A stretch of 64,000 nucleotides of DNA from Methylobacterium sp. UNC378MF (GTDB lineage Bacteria > Pseudomonadota > Alphaproteobacteria > Rhizobiales > Beijerinckiaceae): assembly GCF_900103195.1 (NCBI RefSeq), contig NZ_FMWU01000009.1, forward strand, positions 62,001 to 126,000, in the 5' to 3' direction. The notes under the pieces are model-generated. The model made no database searches, had not been told where the DNA came from, and saw only the letters and a list, made by a program, of their open reading frames with translations. This document shows positions 49,830 to 58,779 of this stretch, piece by piece. Positions within the stretch are counted from its first letter, which is position 1. Each line of letters begins with the position of its first letter. A program made the translations under genes and the position numbers.

Positions 49830-50963
49830 TCACGGGTGCGGCGTCTCGGCGACCGGCTTGCTCGACGGCGGGGGCAGGGCGAGCGGCACGACGGCACCGA
49901 TCCGCGCCGCACCCTTGTGGAACCGCAGGCGCTTCAGGCGCCGGGGATCGGCATCGAGAACCTCGAATTCGAGATCGCCCGGGCCGGCGATCAGCTCGCC
50001 CCGAGACGGGACGCGGCCGGCCAGCGTCACGATCATGCCGCCGAGCGTGTCGATCTCCTCGGCCATCTCGCCGACCGCCGCCACGAGGTCGACGCCCGTC
50101 ACCTCGGAGACCTCGGCCAGCGGCGTGCGCGCGTCGGCCACGAAGACCTCGCCCTCGCCGTCGATGCGCTGGACGTATTTGTCCTCGGCGACGTCATGCT
50201 CGTCCTCGATGTCGCCGACCACGACCTCGATCAGATCCTCGATGGAGATCAGCCCGTCGGTGCCGCCATACTCGTCGATGACCAGGGCCATGTGGGTGCG
50301 GGTCGCCTGCATGCGCACCAGCAGGTCGATGGCCGGCATCGAGGGCGGCACGAACAGGACCGGCCGCTGGATGCGCGCAGCCGCCAGAGTCGTCGTCAGA
50401 TCGACCTTGCCGAGATCCAGCCCGCGCGGCAGGCGCGCCGCCGGCCGGCGCGGGCGCGGAGCGGCGGATGCGTCCGCGGCACCGTCGACCGCCGTCTCCG
50501 CGGGCTTCACGACGGCCGGCGCGCTGCGCCGGGCCGGCTCCGCCTTAGCGGCGATGTGGTCGACGAGGTCGCGGATATGGACCATGCCGCGGGGATCGTC
50601 GAGGGTCTCGCCGTAGACCGGCAGCCGGGAATGACCCGCCGTGCGGAACAGCTTGAGCAATTCGCCGAGGCTCGTGTCGTTCGACACGGCGACGATGTCG
50701 GCCCGGGGCACCATCACGTCGTCGACGCGCACCTTGTGCAGGCCGAGGACGTTCTTGAGCATGACGCGCTCGAGCGGGGTGAGGCCGCTCTCGCCGGCAT
50801 CCGGCTCCGCCAGCGCCTCCTCCAGGCCTTCGCGCAGCGAATCGCGCGGCTTGAGATGGAGGGCCTGAAGCAGGCGGTCGTACCAGGGCTCCCGGTGCTG
50901 GGATTCACCCTCGGTGGAACTGGGCGCGGCCAGGGCCGCGCCGCGACTTCGATCGTTGCTCAT
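49830..50963 (-). CDS. corC: CorC/HlyC-type CBS-domain protein
   Basis: The protein has 377 residues. It has the soluble CorC architecture: VMLKNVLGLHKVRVDDVMVP opens a CBS pair (about 65-245), ending in ALVIDEYGGTDGLISIEDLI, then the CorC_HlyC transport-associated domain (about 270-360). Between the CBS repeats is a low-complexity insert of about 45 residues rich in Ala, Pro and Arg (KAEPARRSAPAVVKPAE onward), longer than in most relatives. Proteins of this group are linked to Mg2+/Co2+ homeostasis. It lies between ybeY and lnt, as is common in alphaproteobacteria. Confidence 0.93.
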   Translation of the reverse strand: MSNDRSRGAALAAPSSTEGESQHREPWYDRLLQALHLKPRDSLREGLEEALAEPDAGESGLTPLERVMLKNVLGLHKVRVDDVMVPRADIVAVSNDTSLGELLKLFRTAGHSRLPVYGETLDDPRGMVHIRDLVDHIAAKAEPARRSAPAVVKPAETAVDGAADASAAPRPRRPAARLPRGLDLGKVDLTTTLAAARIQRPVLFVPPSMPAIDLLVRMQATRTHMALVIDEYGGTDGLISIEDLIEVVVGDIEDEHDVAEDKYVQRIDGEGEVFVADARTPLAEVSEVTGVDLVAAVGEMAEEIDTLGGMIVTLAGRVPSRGELIAGPGDLEFEVLDADPRRLKRLRFHKGAARIGAVVPLALPPPSSKPVAETPHP

Positions 50964-50999
50964 GTCTCTCGGGTCTGGGGTCGATCGGGCGTCGCGCGC

Positions 51000-51485
51000 T
51001 CAGGCATAAGGATCCGGGATGCCGAGGGTCGCGAGAGCCGCGACCTCGAGGGCTTCCATGGCATCGGCCTCGGCCTCGCCGATCTCGTGGTCCTGACCGA
51101 GACAATGCAGGGTGCCATGGACGAGGAGGTGGGCGAGGTGATTCTGGAGCGGCTTCGACTGCTCCGCACTTTCGCGCACCAGGGTCTCGTAAGCAAGGAC
51201 CACGTCGCCGAGCGGAGTCGGGACGCCGGGATGAGCCGGCTGCGGTGCGGCCGGGAAGGACAGGACGTTGGTCGGCTTGTCCTTCCCGCGCCAAGTCCGG
51301 TTGAGGTCCTGCACCGCGGCGTCGTCGGTCAGCAGGACGCTGACCTCGACGGGGCCGCCCGGCTTCTCGGGCGCGATGGCGAGGCCGGCTTCCACGGCGC
51401 GCGTGACCAGCGCTTCGAGGTCCGGGATCCCCGCCTCCCAGCGCGCGTCCTCGACGGCGAGATCGATCGCGTGCGGCATGCTCAC
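51000..51485 (-). CDS. ybeY: endoribonuclease YbeY (16S rRNA maturation)
   Basis: GTG at 51485 overlaps the phoH stop (GTGA); ATG at 51479 is the alternative. It has 161 residues. The zinc motif H-G-x-L-H-x-x-G-x-D-H is complete: His123, His127 and His133 in HLLVHGTLHCLGQDHE. The preceding RTWRGKDKPTNVLSFPA and GDVVLAYETL are family blocks. YbeY processes the 3' end of 16S rRNA and takes part in ribosome quality control, working with PhoH-linked functions in the same operon. Confidence 0.96.
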   Translation of the reverse strand: MSMPHAIDLAVEDARWEAGIPDLEALVTRAVEAGLAIAPEKPGGPVEVSVLLTDDAAVQDLNRTWRGKDKPTNVLSFPAAPQPAHPGVPTPLGDVVLAYETLVRESAEQSKPLQNHLAHLLVHGTLHCLGQDHEIGEAEADAMEALEVAALATLGIPDPYA

Positions 51486-52588
51486 GCCAGCGGCCGCCGC
51501 CGGGGGTTCGGATTGCGGTCGGCCTCGTCCTCGCCGTGGGCGGCGCGCTCGTAAGCGGTGACGATCCGGCGCACGAGGTCGTGGCGGACCACATCCACAT
51601 CCTTGAACCGCACGTGGCCGATCCCCTCGACACCGTCCAGCACACGCACCGCCTCCACGAGGCCGGATTTCTGGCCCGGCGGAAGGTCGATCTGGCTCGG
51701 ATCGCCCGTGATGATCATGCGCGAGCCCTCGCCCAGGCGGGTGAGGAACATCTTCATCTGCATGGAGGTGGTGTTCTGCGCCTCGTCGAGGAGCACCACG
51801 GCGTTGGTGAGGGTCCTGCCGCGCATGAAGGCGAGCGGCGCGATCTCGATCGTGCCCGTTTGCAAGCCGCGGTCGACGTGGCGCGCCTCCATGAAGTCGT
51901 AGAGTGCATCGTAGATCGGCCGCAGGTAGGGATCGACCTTCTCGCGCATGTCGCCCGGCAGGAAGCCGAGGCGCTCGCCGGCCTCGACCGCCGGACGCGA
52001 CAGGATCAGCCGCTCGGCATGGCCCTGTTCCAGCAGCGACACGGCGTGGCCGACGGCGAGCCAGGTCTTGCCGGTCCCGGCCGGCCCCTCGGCGAAGACC
52101 AGCTCATTGGTGCGCAGGAGCTTGATGTATTCGTCCTGCGCCGGGTTGCGCGCGCGCACGGCCCCGCGCTTGCGGGTGGCGATCTGCTCGAAAAGCGGAC
52201 TGTCGGCCTCGGCGGCAATCGCCTCGGCGGGGAACAGCGTCGCCTGGGCGGTGGCCTCGCGGATCGCGCCGTCCACGTCGCCGAGCGTCAGCGTGCTGCC
52301 GCCGGTGCGGACCCGGGCGTAGAGCTTCTGGAACACGCGCCGGGCGGTCTCGGCGGCGTCGGCCGGCCCCTTGATGACGAGGTGATTGCCGAGGGCGGTG
52401 GCGGTCACGTCCAGCCGGCGCTCGATATGGGCGACGTTCTGGTCGTATTGGCCGAAGACGAGGCTCGCGAGGCGGTTGTCGTCAAAGGTCAGCGGCACCT
52501 CGACCGCCGCGTCGGATCCGGCCGACCGCGCCGCCGGGCCGCGACCCCGGAGCGCGCCGCGCGCGCTCGCCCCGTCCGTTGCGCTCAA
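51482..52588 (-). CDS. phoH: PhoH-like ATPase
   Basis: TTG at 52588 is preferred because GAGG lies 8 nt upstream; a TTG at 52654 would overlap miaB. It has 368 residues. An N-terminal KH-like region precedes the P-loop GPAGTGKT (168-175), followed by [19 protein letters not shown], the Walker B-like [11 protein letters not shown] and [11 protein letters not shown]. This is the PhoH/YbeZ RNA-helicase-like ATPase that partners YbeY. It lies 40 bp after miaB on the same strand. Confidence 0.94.
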   Translation of the reverse strand: MSATDGASARGALRGRGPAARSAGSDAAVEVPLTFDDNRLASLVFGQYDQNVAHIERRLDVTATALGNHLVIKGPADAAETARRVFQKLYARVRTGGSTLTLGDVDGAIREATAQATLFPAEAIAAEADSPLFEQIATRKRGAVRARNPAQDEYIKLLRTNELVFAEGPAGTGKTWLAVGHAVSLLEQGHAERLILSRPAVEAGERLGFLPGDMREKVDPYLRPIYDALYDFMEARHVDRGLQTGTIEIAPLAFMRGRTLTNAVVLLDEAQNTTSMQMKMFLTRLGEGSRMIITGDPSQIDLPPGQKSGLVEAVRVLDGVEGIGHVRFKDVDVVRHDLVRRIVTAYERAAHGEDEADRNPNPRRRPLA

Positions 52589-52628
52589 GCCGTCATCCTC
52601 GCCAACATCCCCGTCTTGAACCCACCCG

Positions 52629-53966
52629 TCATGCCGCCGCAGCCGCCGAGACAAGCTGCCCGAACAGGCTGTTCGAGCCCGCCTCGGTGATCCGAACAGG
52701 CACCACCTGCCCGATATGGTGAGGCGCGGCGTCGAACTGCACGGCCAGCAGGTGCGGCGTCTTGCCCGCGACCTGGCCGGGATGCCGCCCCGGCTTCTCC
52801 ACCAGCACGTCGAAGACCCGGCCCTCGGCCGCCCGCTGATACGCGTGGCGCTGGCCGTCGAGGAGCGCCTGCAGCTCCGCGAGCCGCGCCGCCATCACGG
52901 CCTCCGGCACCTGATCGCCGCGATCGGCCGCCGGCGTGCCCGGACGGGGGCTGTACTTGAACGAGAAGGCACTCGCGAAGCCGATCTCACGCACGAGCCG
53001 CAGGGTGTCGGCGAAATCCGCGTCGGTCTCGCCCGGGAAGCCGACGATGAAATCGGAGGACAGGGCGATGTCCGGCCGGGCGGTACGCACGCGGTCGATC
53101 AGGCGCCGATACGCGTCGCCGGTATGCTTGCGGTTCATGGCGGCGAGGATCCGGTCCGAGCCCGACTGCACCGGCAGGTGCAGGTAGGGCATCAGGGCCG
53201 GAACCTCGGCATGGGCCCGGATCAGCGCGTCGTCGAAATCGTTCGGGTGGCTCGTCGTGTAGCGGATCCGCGCGATGCCGGGGATCCGGGCCACCGCGCG
53301 CACCAGTTCGGCGAGGCCCACGGGCGCGCCGTCGGCACCGTCGCCGTGATAGGCGTTGACGTTCTGGCCGATCAGCGTGATCTCGCGCACGCCCCCTTCG
53401 GCCAGCTTCTCGGCCTCGGCGAGCACCGCCGCCACGGGCCGCGAGATCTCGGCACCGCGGGTATAAGGCACCACGCAGAAGGCGCAGAACTTGTCGCAGC
53501 CCTCCTGCACGGTGAGGAAGGCCGAAGCCCCGAGCGTCCGCCGCCGGGGCAGGTGGTTGAACTTGTCCTCGACGGGAAATTCGGTGTCGACGACGCGGCG
53601 CTCCCGGGACCGCGCCAGAAGGTCCGGCAGGCGGTGGTAGCTCTGCGGGCCGACCACGACGTCGACGGCGGGCTGGCGCGCCTGGATCTCGGCGCCCTCG
53701 GCCTGGGCGACGCAGCCGGCCACCACGATGCGGGTGTCGAGACCTTGCGCTTTCCGCTCGCCCTTGAGCACGCGCAGGCGGCCGAGTTCTGAATAGACCT
53801 TCTCGGCGGCCTTCTCGCGGATGTGGCAGGTGTTGAGGACGACGACATCGGCCTCCTCGACCGAGTCGGTCGCCGCGTAGCCCTCAGCGCCGAGGACGTC
53901 GGCCATGCGCGCCGCGTCGTAGGCGTTCATCTGGCAGCCGTAGGATTTGACGAAAGCCTTCTTCAA
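52629..53966 (-). CDS. miaB: tRNA-2-methylthio-N6-dimethylallyladenosine synthase
   Basis: TTG at 53966 ([13 protein letters not shown] follows) is the only start near the family N-terminus; no ATG or GTG is in frame close by. It has 445 residues. The auxiliary 4Fe-4S cluster ligands are Cys11, Cys47 and Cys85. Radical-SAM ligands Cys157, Cys161 and Cys164 lie in [10 protein letters not shown], and a C-terminal TRAM-like domain follows. It methylthiolates i6A37 in tRNAs reading UNN codons, which includes the tRNA-Leu(UAA) type in this window. It heads the phoH-ybeY-corC-lnt run. Confidence 0.95.
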   Translation of the reverse strand: MKKAFVKSYGCQMNAYDAARMADVLGAEGYAATDSVEEADVVVLNTCHIREKAAEKVYSELGRLRVLKGERKAQGLDTRIVVAGCVAQAEGAEIQARQPAVDVVVGPQSYHRLPDLLARSRERRVVDTEFPVEDKFNHLPRRRTLGASAFLTVQEGCDKFCAFCVVPYTRGAEISRPVAAVLAEAEKLAEGGVREITLIGQNVNAYHGDGADGAPVGLAELVRAVARIPGIARIRYTTSHPNDFDDALIRAHAEVPALMPYLHLPVQSGSDRILAAMNRKHTGDAYRRLIDRVRTARPDIALSSDFIVGFPGETDADFADTLRLVREIGFASAFSFKYSPRPGTPAADRGDQVPEAVMAARLAELQALLDGQRHAYQRAAEGRVFDVLVEKPGRHPGQVAGKTPHLLAVQFDAAPHHIGQVVPVRITEAGSNSLFGQLVSAAAAA

Positions 53967-54276
53967 CGCGCGCCGTCCCGAACCAGTCCGCTTCCATTCT
54001 CGCGCCCGCCCTCCAGGGATGGGCCGGCGCGTGGCCTCTAGCACGGATCGCGCGGGCCGTCGCGGCGGCGGCGGATCCCATCCGCGAATCGCACGCCCGG
54101 CCTTCACCGAATCACAGCACCGCGTCCTTCCGGGGCCGCATAGCGGAGCCCGGAAGGACACGGTGCATGTGGACTGGCGCGCGCAGACGGTGCGGGGTCC
54201 CCGTCGGTCAGAACGGGGTCTATGCCCGAGCGTCGACGCCGGCCGCCCGTGGGCGACCGGCGCAGCCATCGAGGCT
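53967..54276. other. 310-bp spacer between miaB and lactate permease
   Basis: No supported gene. It should contain the miaB promoter, though no clear boxes were seen, and a long hairpin at 54118-54165 that is listed separately. Confidence 0.6.
54118..54165 (-). terminator. long hairpin between lctP and miaB
   Basis: CACCGCGTCCTTCCGGG pairs with CCCGGAAGGACACGGTG (one mismatch in 17 bp) around a loop of about 14 nt, 112 bp past the permease stop. No T-run. It could end the permease transcript or be a dispersed palindrome; no second copy was found in this window. Confidence 0.45.
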
Positions 54277-56013
54277 TCAGTGCGCGGCCGGCGCCGCAGC
54301 GGGCAGGTCGATGACCATCTGCTGGAAGAACGGCACGTAGGCCTGCAGCATCACGAACAGGCCGACGAGGCAGGCCAGCGCGATCGAGTGCCAGAACACG
54401 AAGCGCAGGATCTTGCCTTCCTGGCCGAAATAGCCGGTGGCCGTGGAGGCGACGACGATCGACTGGGCGTCGACCATCTTGCCCATCACCCCGCCCGACG
54501 AGTTCGCCGCCGCCATCAGCACGCCCGGGAGACCGAGCTGCTCGGAGGTGATCCGCTGCAGTCCGCCGAACAGGACGTTCGAGGCCGTGTCCGAACCCGT
54601 GAGCGCCACGCCGAGCCAGCCGAGCAGCGTCCCGAAGAACGGGTAGAGGATGCCGGTCCCCGCGAAGGCGAGGCCGAGCGTGGCATCGACGCCCGCGTAG
54701 CGGGTGAGGACGCCGAGCGCGAGCATCGCCGCGATGGTGATCAGCGAGTAGCGCAGGGCCCAGATCGTCTCGAAATAGGCCGTGACGAGGCGCAGCGGCG
54801 AGAAGCGCATGATCAGGCCGGAGATGATCGCGGCGATCAGCACGCCCGTGCCGGTGTAGGACATGTAGGTGAACAGGAAGACCGCGCCCTCGGGGGCAGG
54901 CTTGGCCACCACCGGCGGCACCTTCAAGATCACGTTGTGCAGGCCCGGCACCTCGTATTTCCAGGTGAAGAGCGGGTTGACGATGCCCTTGAACCAGCCG
55001 GTTCCCCAGATCGCCACGATGATCGAGAGGATGATCCACGGCACCCAGGCCAGCAGGATCTCGCCCTGCGACGCGGTGCGGGCACCGGTATGGACCGGGG
55101 GCGTGCCGGGCACGCCGGCACCGAGGGCCACCGGCCGGGGTCCGGCCACGGCCAGCGACGGATCGTGGCCGCGCAGAGCCGGCGAGGTCCAGATCTCGCG
55201 GGGCTGCCAGACCTTGAGGAACAGGACCAGGGCCAGCATCGAGGCGAGCGAGGCGCCGATATCGACGATCCACGGGTTCACGTAGTTCGAGATCAGGAAC
55301 TGCGCGACCGCGAAGGTGGCGCCGCAGACCAGGATCGGCGGCCACACCCGGATCATGCCGCGGAAGCCCGCGAACACCCAGATCAGCCAGAACGGCACGA
55401 TCAGCGAGAACAGCGGCAGCTGCCGGCCGATCATCGCGCCGAGGATCTCGGGCGGGTAGCCGGTCACGGAGGCGAGGCCCTGGATCGGCGCGCCGAGCGC
55501 CCCGAAGGCGACCGGGGCGGTGTTGGCGATGAGCGACAGGCCCGAAGCGGCGAGCGGCGAGAAGCCGAGGCCGATCAGGATCGCGCCGGTGACGGCCACC
55601 GGCGTGCCGAAGCCGCCTGCGCCCTCGAAGAAAGCGCCGAACGCGAAGGCGACCAGGAGCAGCTGCAGGCGCCGGTCAGCCGTGATGCCGGCGACCGATT
55701 GCTGCAGGATCGCGAACCAGCCCTTCTCCACCGTCAGCCGGTAGAGGAAGATGACGTTGAGGATGATCCAGCCGATCGGGAAGAAGCCCGTGACCATCCC
55801 GAGGATGGCCGCCCGGGTGGCGAGTTCGGTCGGCATGCCGAAGCCGACGATGGCGACCAGCATGGCGAGGCCGAGGGCGATGACGGCCGCGATATGGGCC
55901 TTCACCCGCCCGCTGGCGATCATGGCGAGCAGTGCGATGACCGGCACTGAGGCGGCGAGCGTCGAGAGCCAAGCGCTCCCGAACGGATCGTAAACCTGAT
56001 TCCAGGTTTGCAA
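54277..56013 (-). CDS. lctP: L-lactate permease (LctP/LldP family)
   Basis: A TTG start at 56013 is supported by GGAGG 7 nt upstream; 578 residues. About 13 hydrophobic segments are present. [20 protein letters not shown] and [20 protein letters not shown] are hallmark LctP sequences, with [20 protein letters not shown] in the same core and [20 protein letters not shown] near the C-terminus. It imports L-lactate and glycolate by proton symport. No lactate dehydrogenase or LldR adjoins. It interrupts the otherwise conserved plsC-miaB neighbourhood and is flanked by unusually long spacers on both sides. Confidence 0.95.
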   Translation of the reverse strand: MQTWNQVYDPFGSAWLSTLAASVPVIALLAMIASGRVKAHIAAVIALGLAMLVAIVGFGMPTELATRAAILGMVTGFFPIGWIILNVIFLYRLTVEKGWFAILQQSVAGITADRRLQLLLVAFAFGAFFEGAGGFGTPVAVTGAILIGLGFSPLAASGLSLIANTAPVAFGALGAPIQGLASVTGYPPEILGAMIGRQLPLFSLIVPFWLIWVFAGFRGMIRVWPPILVCGATFAVAQFLISNYVNPWIVDIGASLASMLALVLFLKVWQPREIWTSPALRGHDPSLAVAGPRPVALGAGVPGTPPVHTGARTASQGEILLAWVPWIILSIIVAIWGTGWFKGIVNPLFTWKYEVPGLHNVILKVPPVVAKPAPEGAVFLFTYMSYTGTGVLIAAIISGLIMRFSPLRLVTAYFETIWALRYSLITIAAMLALGVLTRYAGVDATLGLAFAGTGILYPFFGTLLGWLGVALTGSDTASNVLFGGLQRITSEQLGLPGVLMAAANSSGGVMGKMVDAQSIVVASTATGYFGQEGKILRFVFWHSIALACLVGLFVMLQAYVPFFQQMVIDLPAAAPAAH

Positions 56014-56542
56014 CGGGCGTCCTCCACAATTCCCGACTGTTCCGGGTTGCGGCCTAGCTAGCAGACGGATTCCGCCCGCTCAATGCGTTGCATCATGTAT
56101 TCCGGCGGTCATTTCTCCAGATTATTCTTGCGTGGACAGCCAAACACACCCGGTGCAACTCCAGCCTCACCCGTGCTGCCAACATGACGCACCGCGTGCA
56201 GGCCTGCATTCGGCATCGGAACCGGCCGGCCCTGCTGATCAGGACTGGAGTCCTTCAAGAGGATGCTGGCCGGAAGCGCCTCAGTCTACGGGGGTGAAGC
56301 TGCGTCGCGCGGTGCCGCCATCGGAGATCCGGTCATGCTCCGGCCCGGCATCGTCCCGCGCGCAACGCGGCGGCTTGGCGTCGCGCGAGACTGAACGACG
56401 TGGCGCTGGCTGGATGGCCGCGCCTGCGCGCAGAGACCGCGCGGGCGACGCCCTCGGACCATACGCTCGGTTCATCACACCGAAGCGGATCCCGTTTGCT
56501 GCAGACGTGACCCTGCCTGCACGGACGGCACCCGAGGCGGCT
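56014..56542. other. 529-bp spacer upstream of lactate permease
   Basis: No family-like open frame on either strand. It should contain the lctP promoter near 56050-56130, where base composition is locally lower in GC (ATTCCGGCGGTCATTTCTCC, then AGATTATTCTTG). I found no AATTGG-type LldR palindrome. The rest shows nothing I can assign. Confidence 0.55.
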
Positions 56543-57409
56543 TCAGATCGCCGCGACCTCCGAGCCCTGGAGACCGAGATCCGGTGAAGCCGGCCGCGCA
56601 TCCGGCGCGGGCAGGCTGCCGCCGCTCGCACGCATGCCCCGCAGGGCCGCGCGCACCTCGGCCTCGGCGGCGGCCGTCGCGGCCTTTCGGTCTGTGGTGG
56701 CCTCGAAGGTAATCGGCGCCCCCCAGACGACGTGAACGTCGATCGGGCCGCCTTGCAGGAAGGCGGCAAGGTGGGGCGCCAGTTCCATGTCGCCGTACCA
56801 CGCGATCTCGGCGCGCTCGGCGCGCGTCACCGGCAGGCCGTTGCGACGCGGATAGGCGATAGCCAGCGGCTGGAGGCGCACCCGCCCGCGCCCGGCCTCG
56901 GCCTGCAGGGCCGCGCGGGCCGCGCCGACCAGCGAGGAGCGGAACGGCAGGAGCCGGGTGCCGTCACCGGTGGTCCCTTCCGCGAACAGCACGACCAGCT
57001 CGCCCTCGGCCAGGCGATGGCCCATGGCGGTGCTGACGTGGGCGGTCGCGCCGCGCCGCTGGCGGTCGATGTAGATCGTCCGCTGCAACCCGGCGAGGGT
57101 GCCGATCAGCGGCCAGCCGGCAATCTCGGACTTCGCCACGAAGGAGAGTGGCCGCAACGCGCCGATCACGATGATGTCGAGCCACGACACGTGGTTGGCG
57201 AGGACCAGAGCGGGCTCGCCGAGGACGGGCGGCATGCCGCTCTGTGTCACCCGTACGCCGAACAGGCGCAGGACGGTGCGGTGAAACAGGATCGGCGCCA
57301 GGGCCGTGCGGCGGCCCAGCAGGCGCAGTGCGATCCAGTGCGGCGGTCCCAGCAGCGCAAAGGCGAGAGCGAGGGCCGCGACCCGCCAGGCAATGCCGAA
57401 GCGGCTCAC
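56543..57409 (-). CDS. plsC: 1-acyl-sn-glycerol-3-phosphate acyltransferase
   Basis: A GTG start gives 288 residues. One N-terminal hydrophobic helix (VAALALAFALLGPPHW) precedes the acyltransferase block: NHVSWLD (72-78) with catalytic His73 and Asp78, then VAKSEIAGWPLIG, YIDRQRR, the acceptor-binding FAEGTTGDG near 143 and PLAIAYP. It makes phosphatidic acid from lysophosphatidic acid at the inner membrane. It lies 4 bp after rimI, so tsaB-rimI-plsC form one transcript. Confidence 0.94.
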   Translation of the reverse strand: MSRFGIAWRVAALALAFALLGPPHWIALRLLGRRTALAPILFHRTVLRLFGVRVTQSGMPPVLGEPALVLANHVSWLDIIVIGALRPLSFVAKSEIAGWPLIGTLAGLQRTIYIDRQRRGATAHVSTAMGHRLAEGELVVLFAEGTTGDGTRLLPFRSSLVGAARAALQAEAGRGRVRLQPLAIAYPRRNGLPVTRAERAEIAWYGDMELAPHLAAFLQGGPIDVHVVWGAPITFEATTDRKAATAAAEAEVRAALRGMRASGGSLPAPDARPASPDLGLQGSEVAAI

Positions 57410-57413
57410 GGCG

Positions 57414-57929
57414 TCACAGATCGGCGCTCATCGTCAGCGCGGTCGCCCGGCTGCCGTCAGCCTTCAGATAATAGCCGGTGCGCGAGCCCACCTGCCGGAA
57501 CCCGTGCCGCGCGTAGAGGCGGAGGGCAGGCGCGTTGCCCTCGTCGACTTCCAGATGCACCCGGGCGACCCCGTCGAGCGCGAGGCTCGACAGATGCTCG
57601 CGGAGCAGCTTGCGGCTATGGCCGCCGCCGCGCAGAGCCGGTGACAGCACGACCGTCAGGATCTCGGCCTCGTCGGCCGCCCGGCGCGAGAGCACGAAGC
57701 CCTGAAGCATCCCGGCGCGCCACAGGCCATGCGCGTGGGTCGAGCGCTCGCAGAGCATGCGCTCGAATTCGTGCGCGTCCCACGGGCGCGCGAAGGCCGT
57801 CGCGTGGAGCCGGGCGAGCGCAGGGGCCTGCGCGGCGTCGCGGAGCGGGGCGACGTAGGGCTCCGGGGTCAGCGCGTCCCACCACGCGAACCACCAGTCG
57901 AAGGGCCAGAAGGGGAGCGGGCGCGTCAT
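57414..57929 (-). CDS. rimI: ribosomal-protein-alanine N-acetyltransferase RimI-like
   Basis: ATG at 57929 overlaps the tsaB stop (ATGA). It has 171 residues, including an N-terminal extension rich in Trp and Phe (PFWPFDWWFAWWDAL) that is longer than in enterobacterial RimI. The GNAT fold has an acetyl-CoA loop in VVLSPALRGGGHSRKLLREH and the strand/helix HLEVDEGNAPALRLYARHGF. RimI acetylates the N-terminus of ribosomal protein S18 in E. coli. The pairing with tsaB is widely conserved. Confidence 0.93.
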   Translation of the reverse strand: MTRPLPFWPFDWWFAWWDALTPEPYVAPLRDAAQAPALARLHATAFARPWDAHEFERMLCERSTHAHGLWRAGMLQGFVLSRRAADEAEILTVVLSPALRGGGHSRKLLREHLSSLALDGVARVHLEVDEGNAPALRLYARHGFRQVGSRTGYYLKADGSRATALTMSADL

Positions 57930-58600
57930 CGCCGTGCGATCCGCGCATGGTCCTGCGGCCGCGCATCCGGGCCCCGCAGGTAGAGGGGCCGGGGCAGCGC
58001 CTGCGCCGGATCGGCGACGAGGCCGAGGGACGCCACCGACACGATATCGGGGCCAGCCACGTTGGCGACGCGGGCTTCGACGCCGCGCTCGGCCAAAGCC
58101 GCAGCCAGCAACGGCGCGCCGGAGCCGGTGAGCACCACCGGGCCGGAGCCCAGCCGCTCGGCCGCCTCGTCGACGGGGAGATGCGCGGGCGCGAGGCCGT
58201 CGCCGGATCCCAGGGCCTGGACGTAGACGGCGCCGTGGCGGGCATCGATCACCGCCGCGATCGTGCCCTCGACGGTCTCGGCCAGGAGGGGTGTCAGGAG
58301 GGCCGAGAGGGTGCCGACGCCCACCACCGGCTTCCCGGTCGAAAGTCCGATCGCCCTCGCCGCCGAGAGCCCGACCCGCAGCCCGGTGTAGCTGCCGGGC
58401 CCGACCGTGACGGCGACGCGGTCGATCGCTTCGAATCCGCCCTCGACCCGGGCGATCACCCGCTCGATCAGCGGCAGCAGGGATTCCGCGTGGCCGCGCG
58501 CCATCGGCAGCGACTCGGCGGCGAGGGGCGCCTCGGCATCCTCCGCCATGACGCAGGCGGCGCAGGTCTCCAGCGCTGTGTCGATGGCCAGGATACGCAC
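57926..58600 (-). CDS. tsaB: tRNA t6A biosynthesis protein TsaB
   Basis: GTG at 58600 (then RILAIDTALETC) has GGAG 5 nt upstream and matches the family N-terminus; starts up to 58633 only add a short tail. It has 224 residues. ASKHA/Kae1-like fold with AIDTALETCAACV, RGHAESLLPLIERVI and VTVGPGSYTGLRVGLSAARA. TsaB partners TsaD and TsaE to form N6-threonylcarbamoyl-adenosine 37 in ANN-decoding tRNAs. It is the first gene of tsaB-rimI-plsC. Confidence 0.95.
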   Translation of the reverse strand: MRILAIDTALETCAACVMAEDAEAPLAAESLPMARGHAESLLPLIERVIARVEGGFEAIDRVAVTVGPGSYTGLRVGLSAARAIGLSTGKPVVGVGTLSALLTPLLAETVEGTIAAVIDARHGAVYVQALGSGDGLAPAHLPVDEAAERLGSGPVVLTGSGAPLLAAALAERGVEARVANVAGPDIVSVASLGLVADPAQALPRPLYLRGPDARPQDHARIARR

Positions 58601-58779
58601 GCTCACTCCCACGGGCCGGTCCGAACCGGCCATTGCCTCCCTGCGCTGCGACGGGCGCGCAGAGTCTCAAGCGTTAGAGCAAAACCGCCGCGTCGTCAGC
58701 GTCGGGGCAGCCGCGCCGGACGGATCAACGGTGGAGTGTTGCCGGCTTGCGCCGGTGGGCGCCGACGATGCGCGGGCCC

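Noticed and set aside
53947..55950. Plus-strand open frame of 667 residues
   Set aside because: Antisense of lactate permease; Asp/His/Arg-rich shadow sequence.
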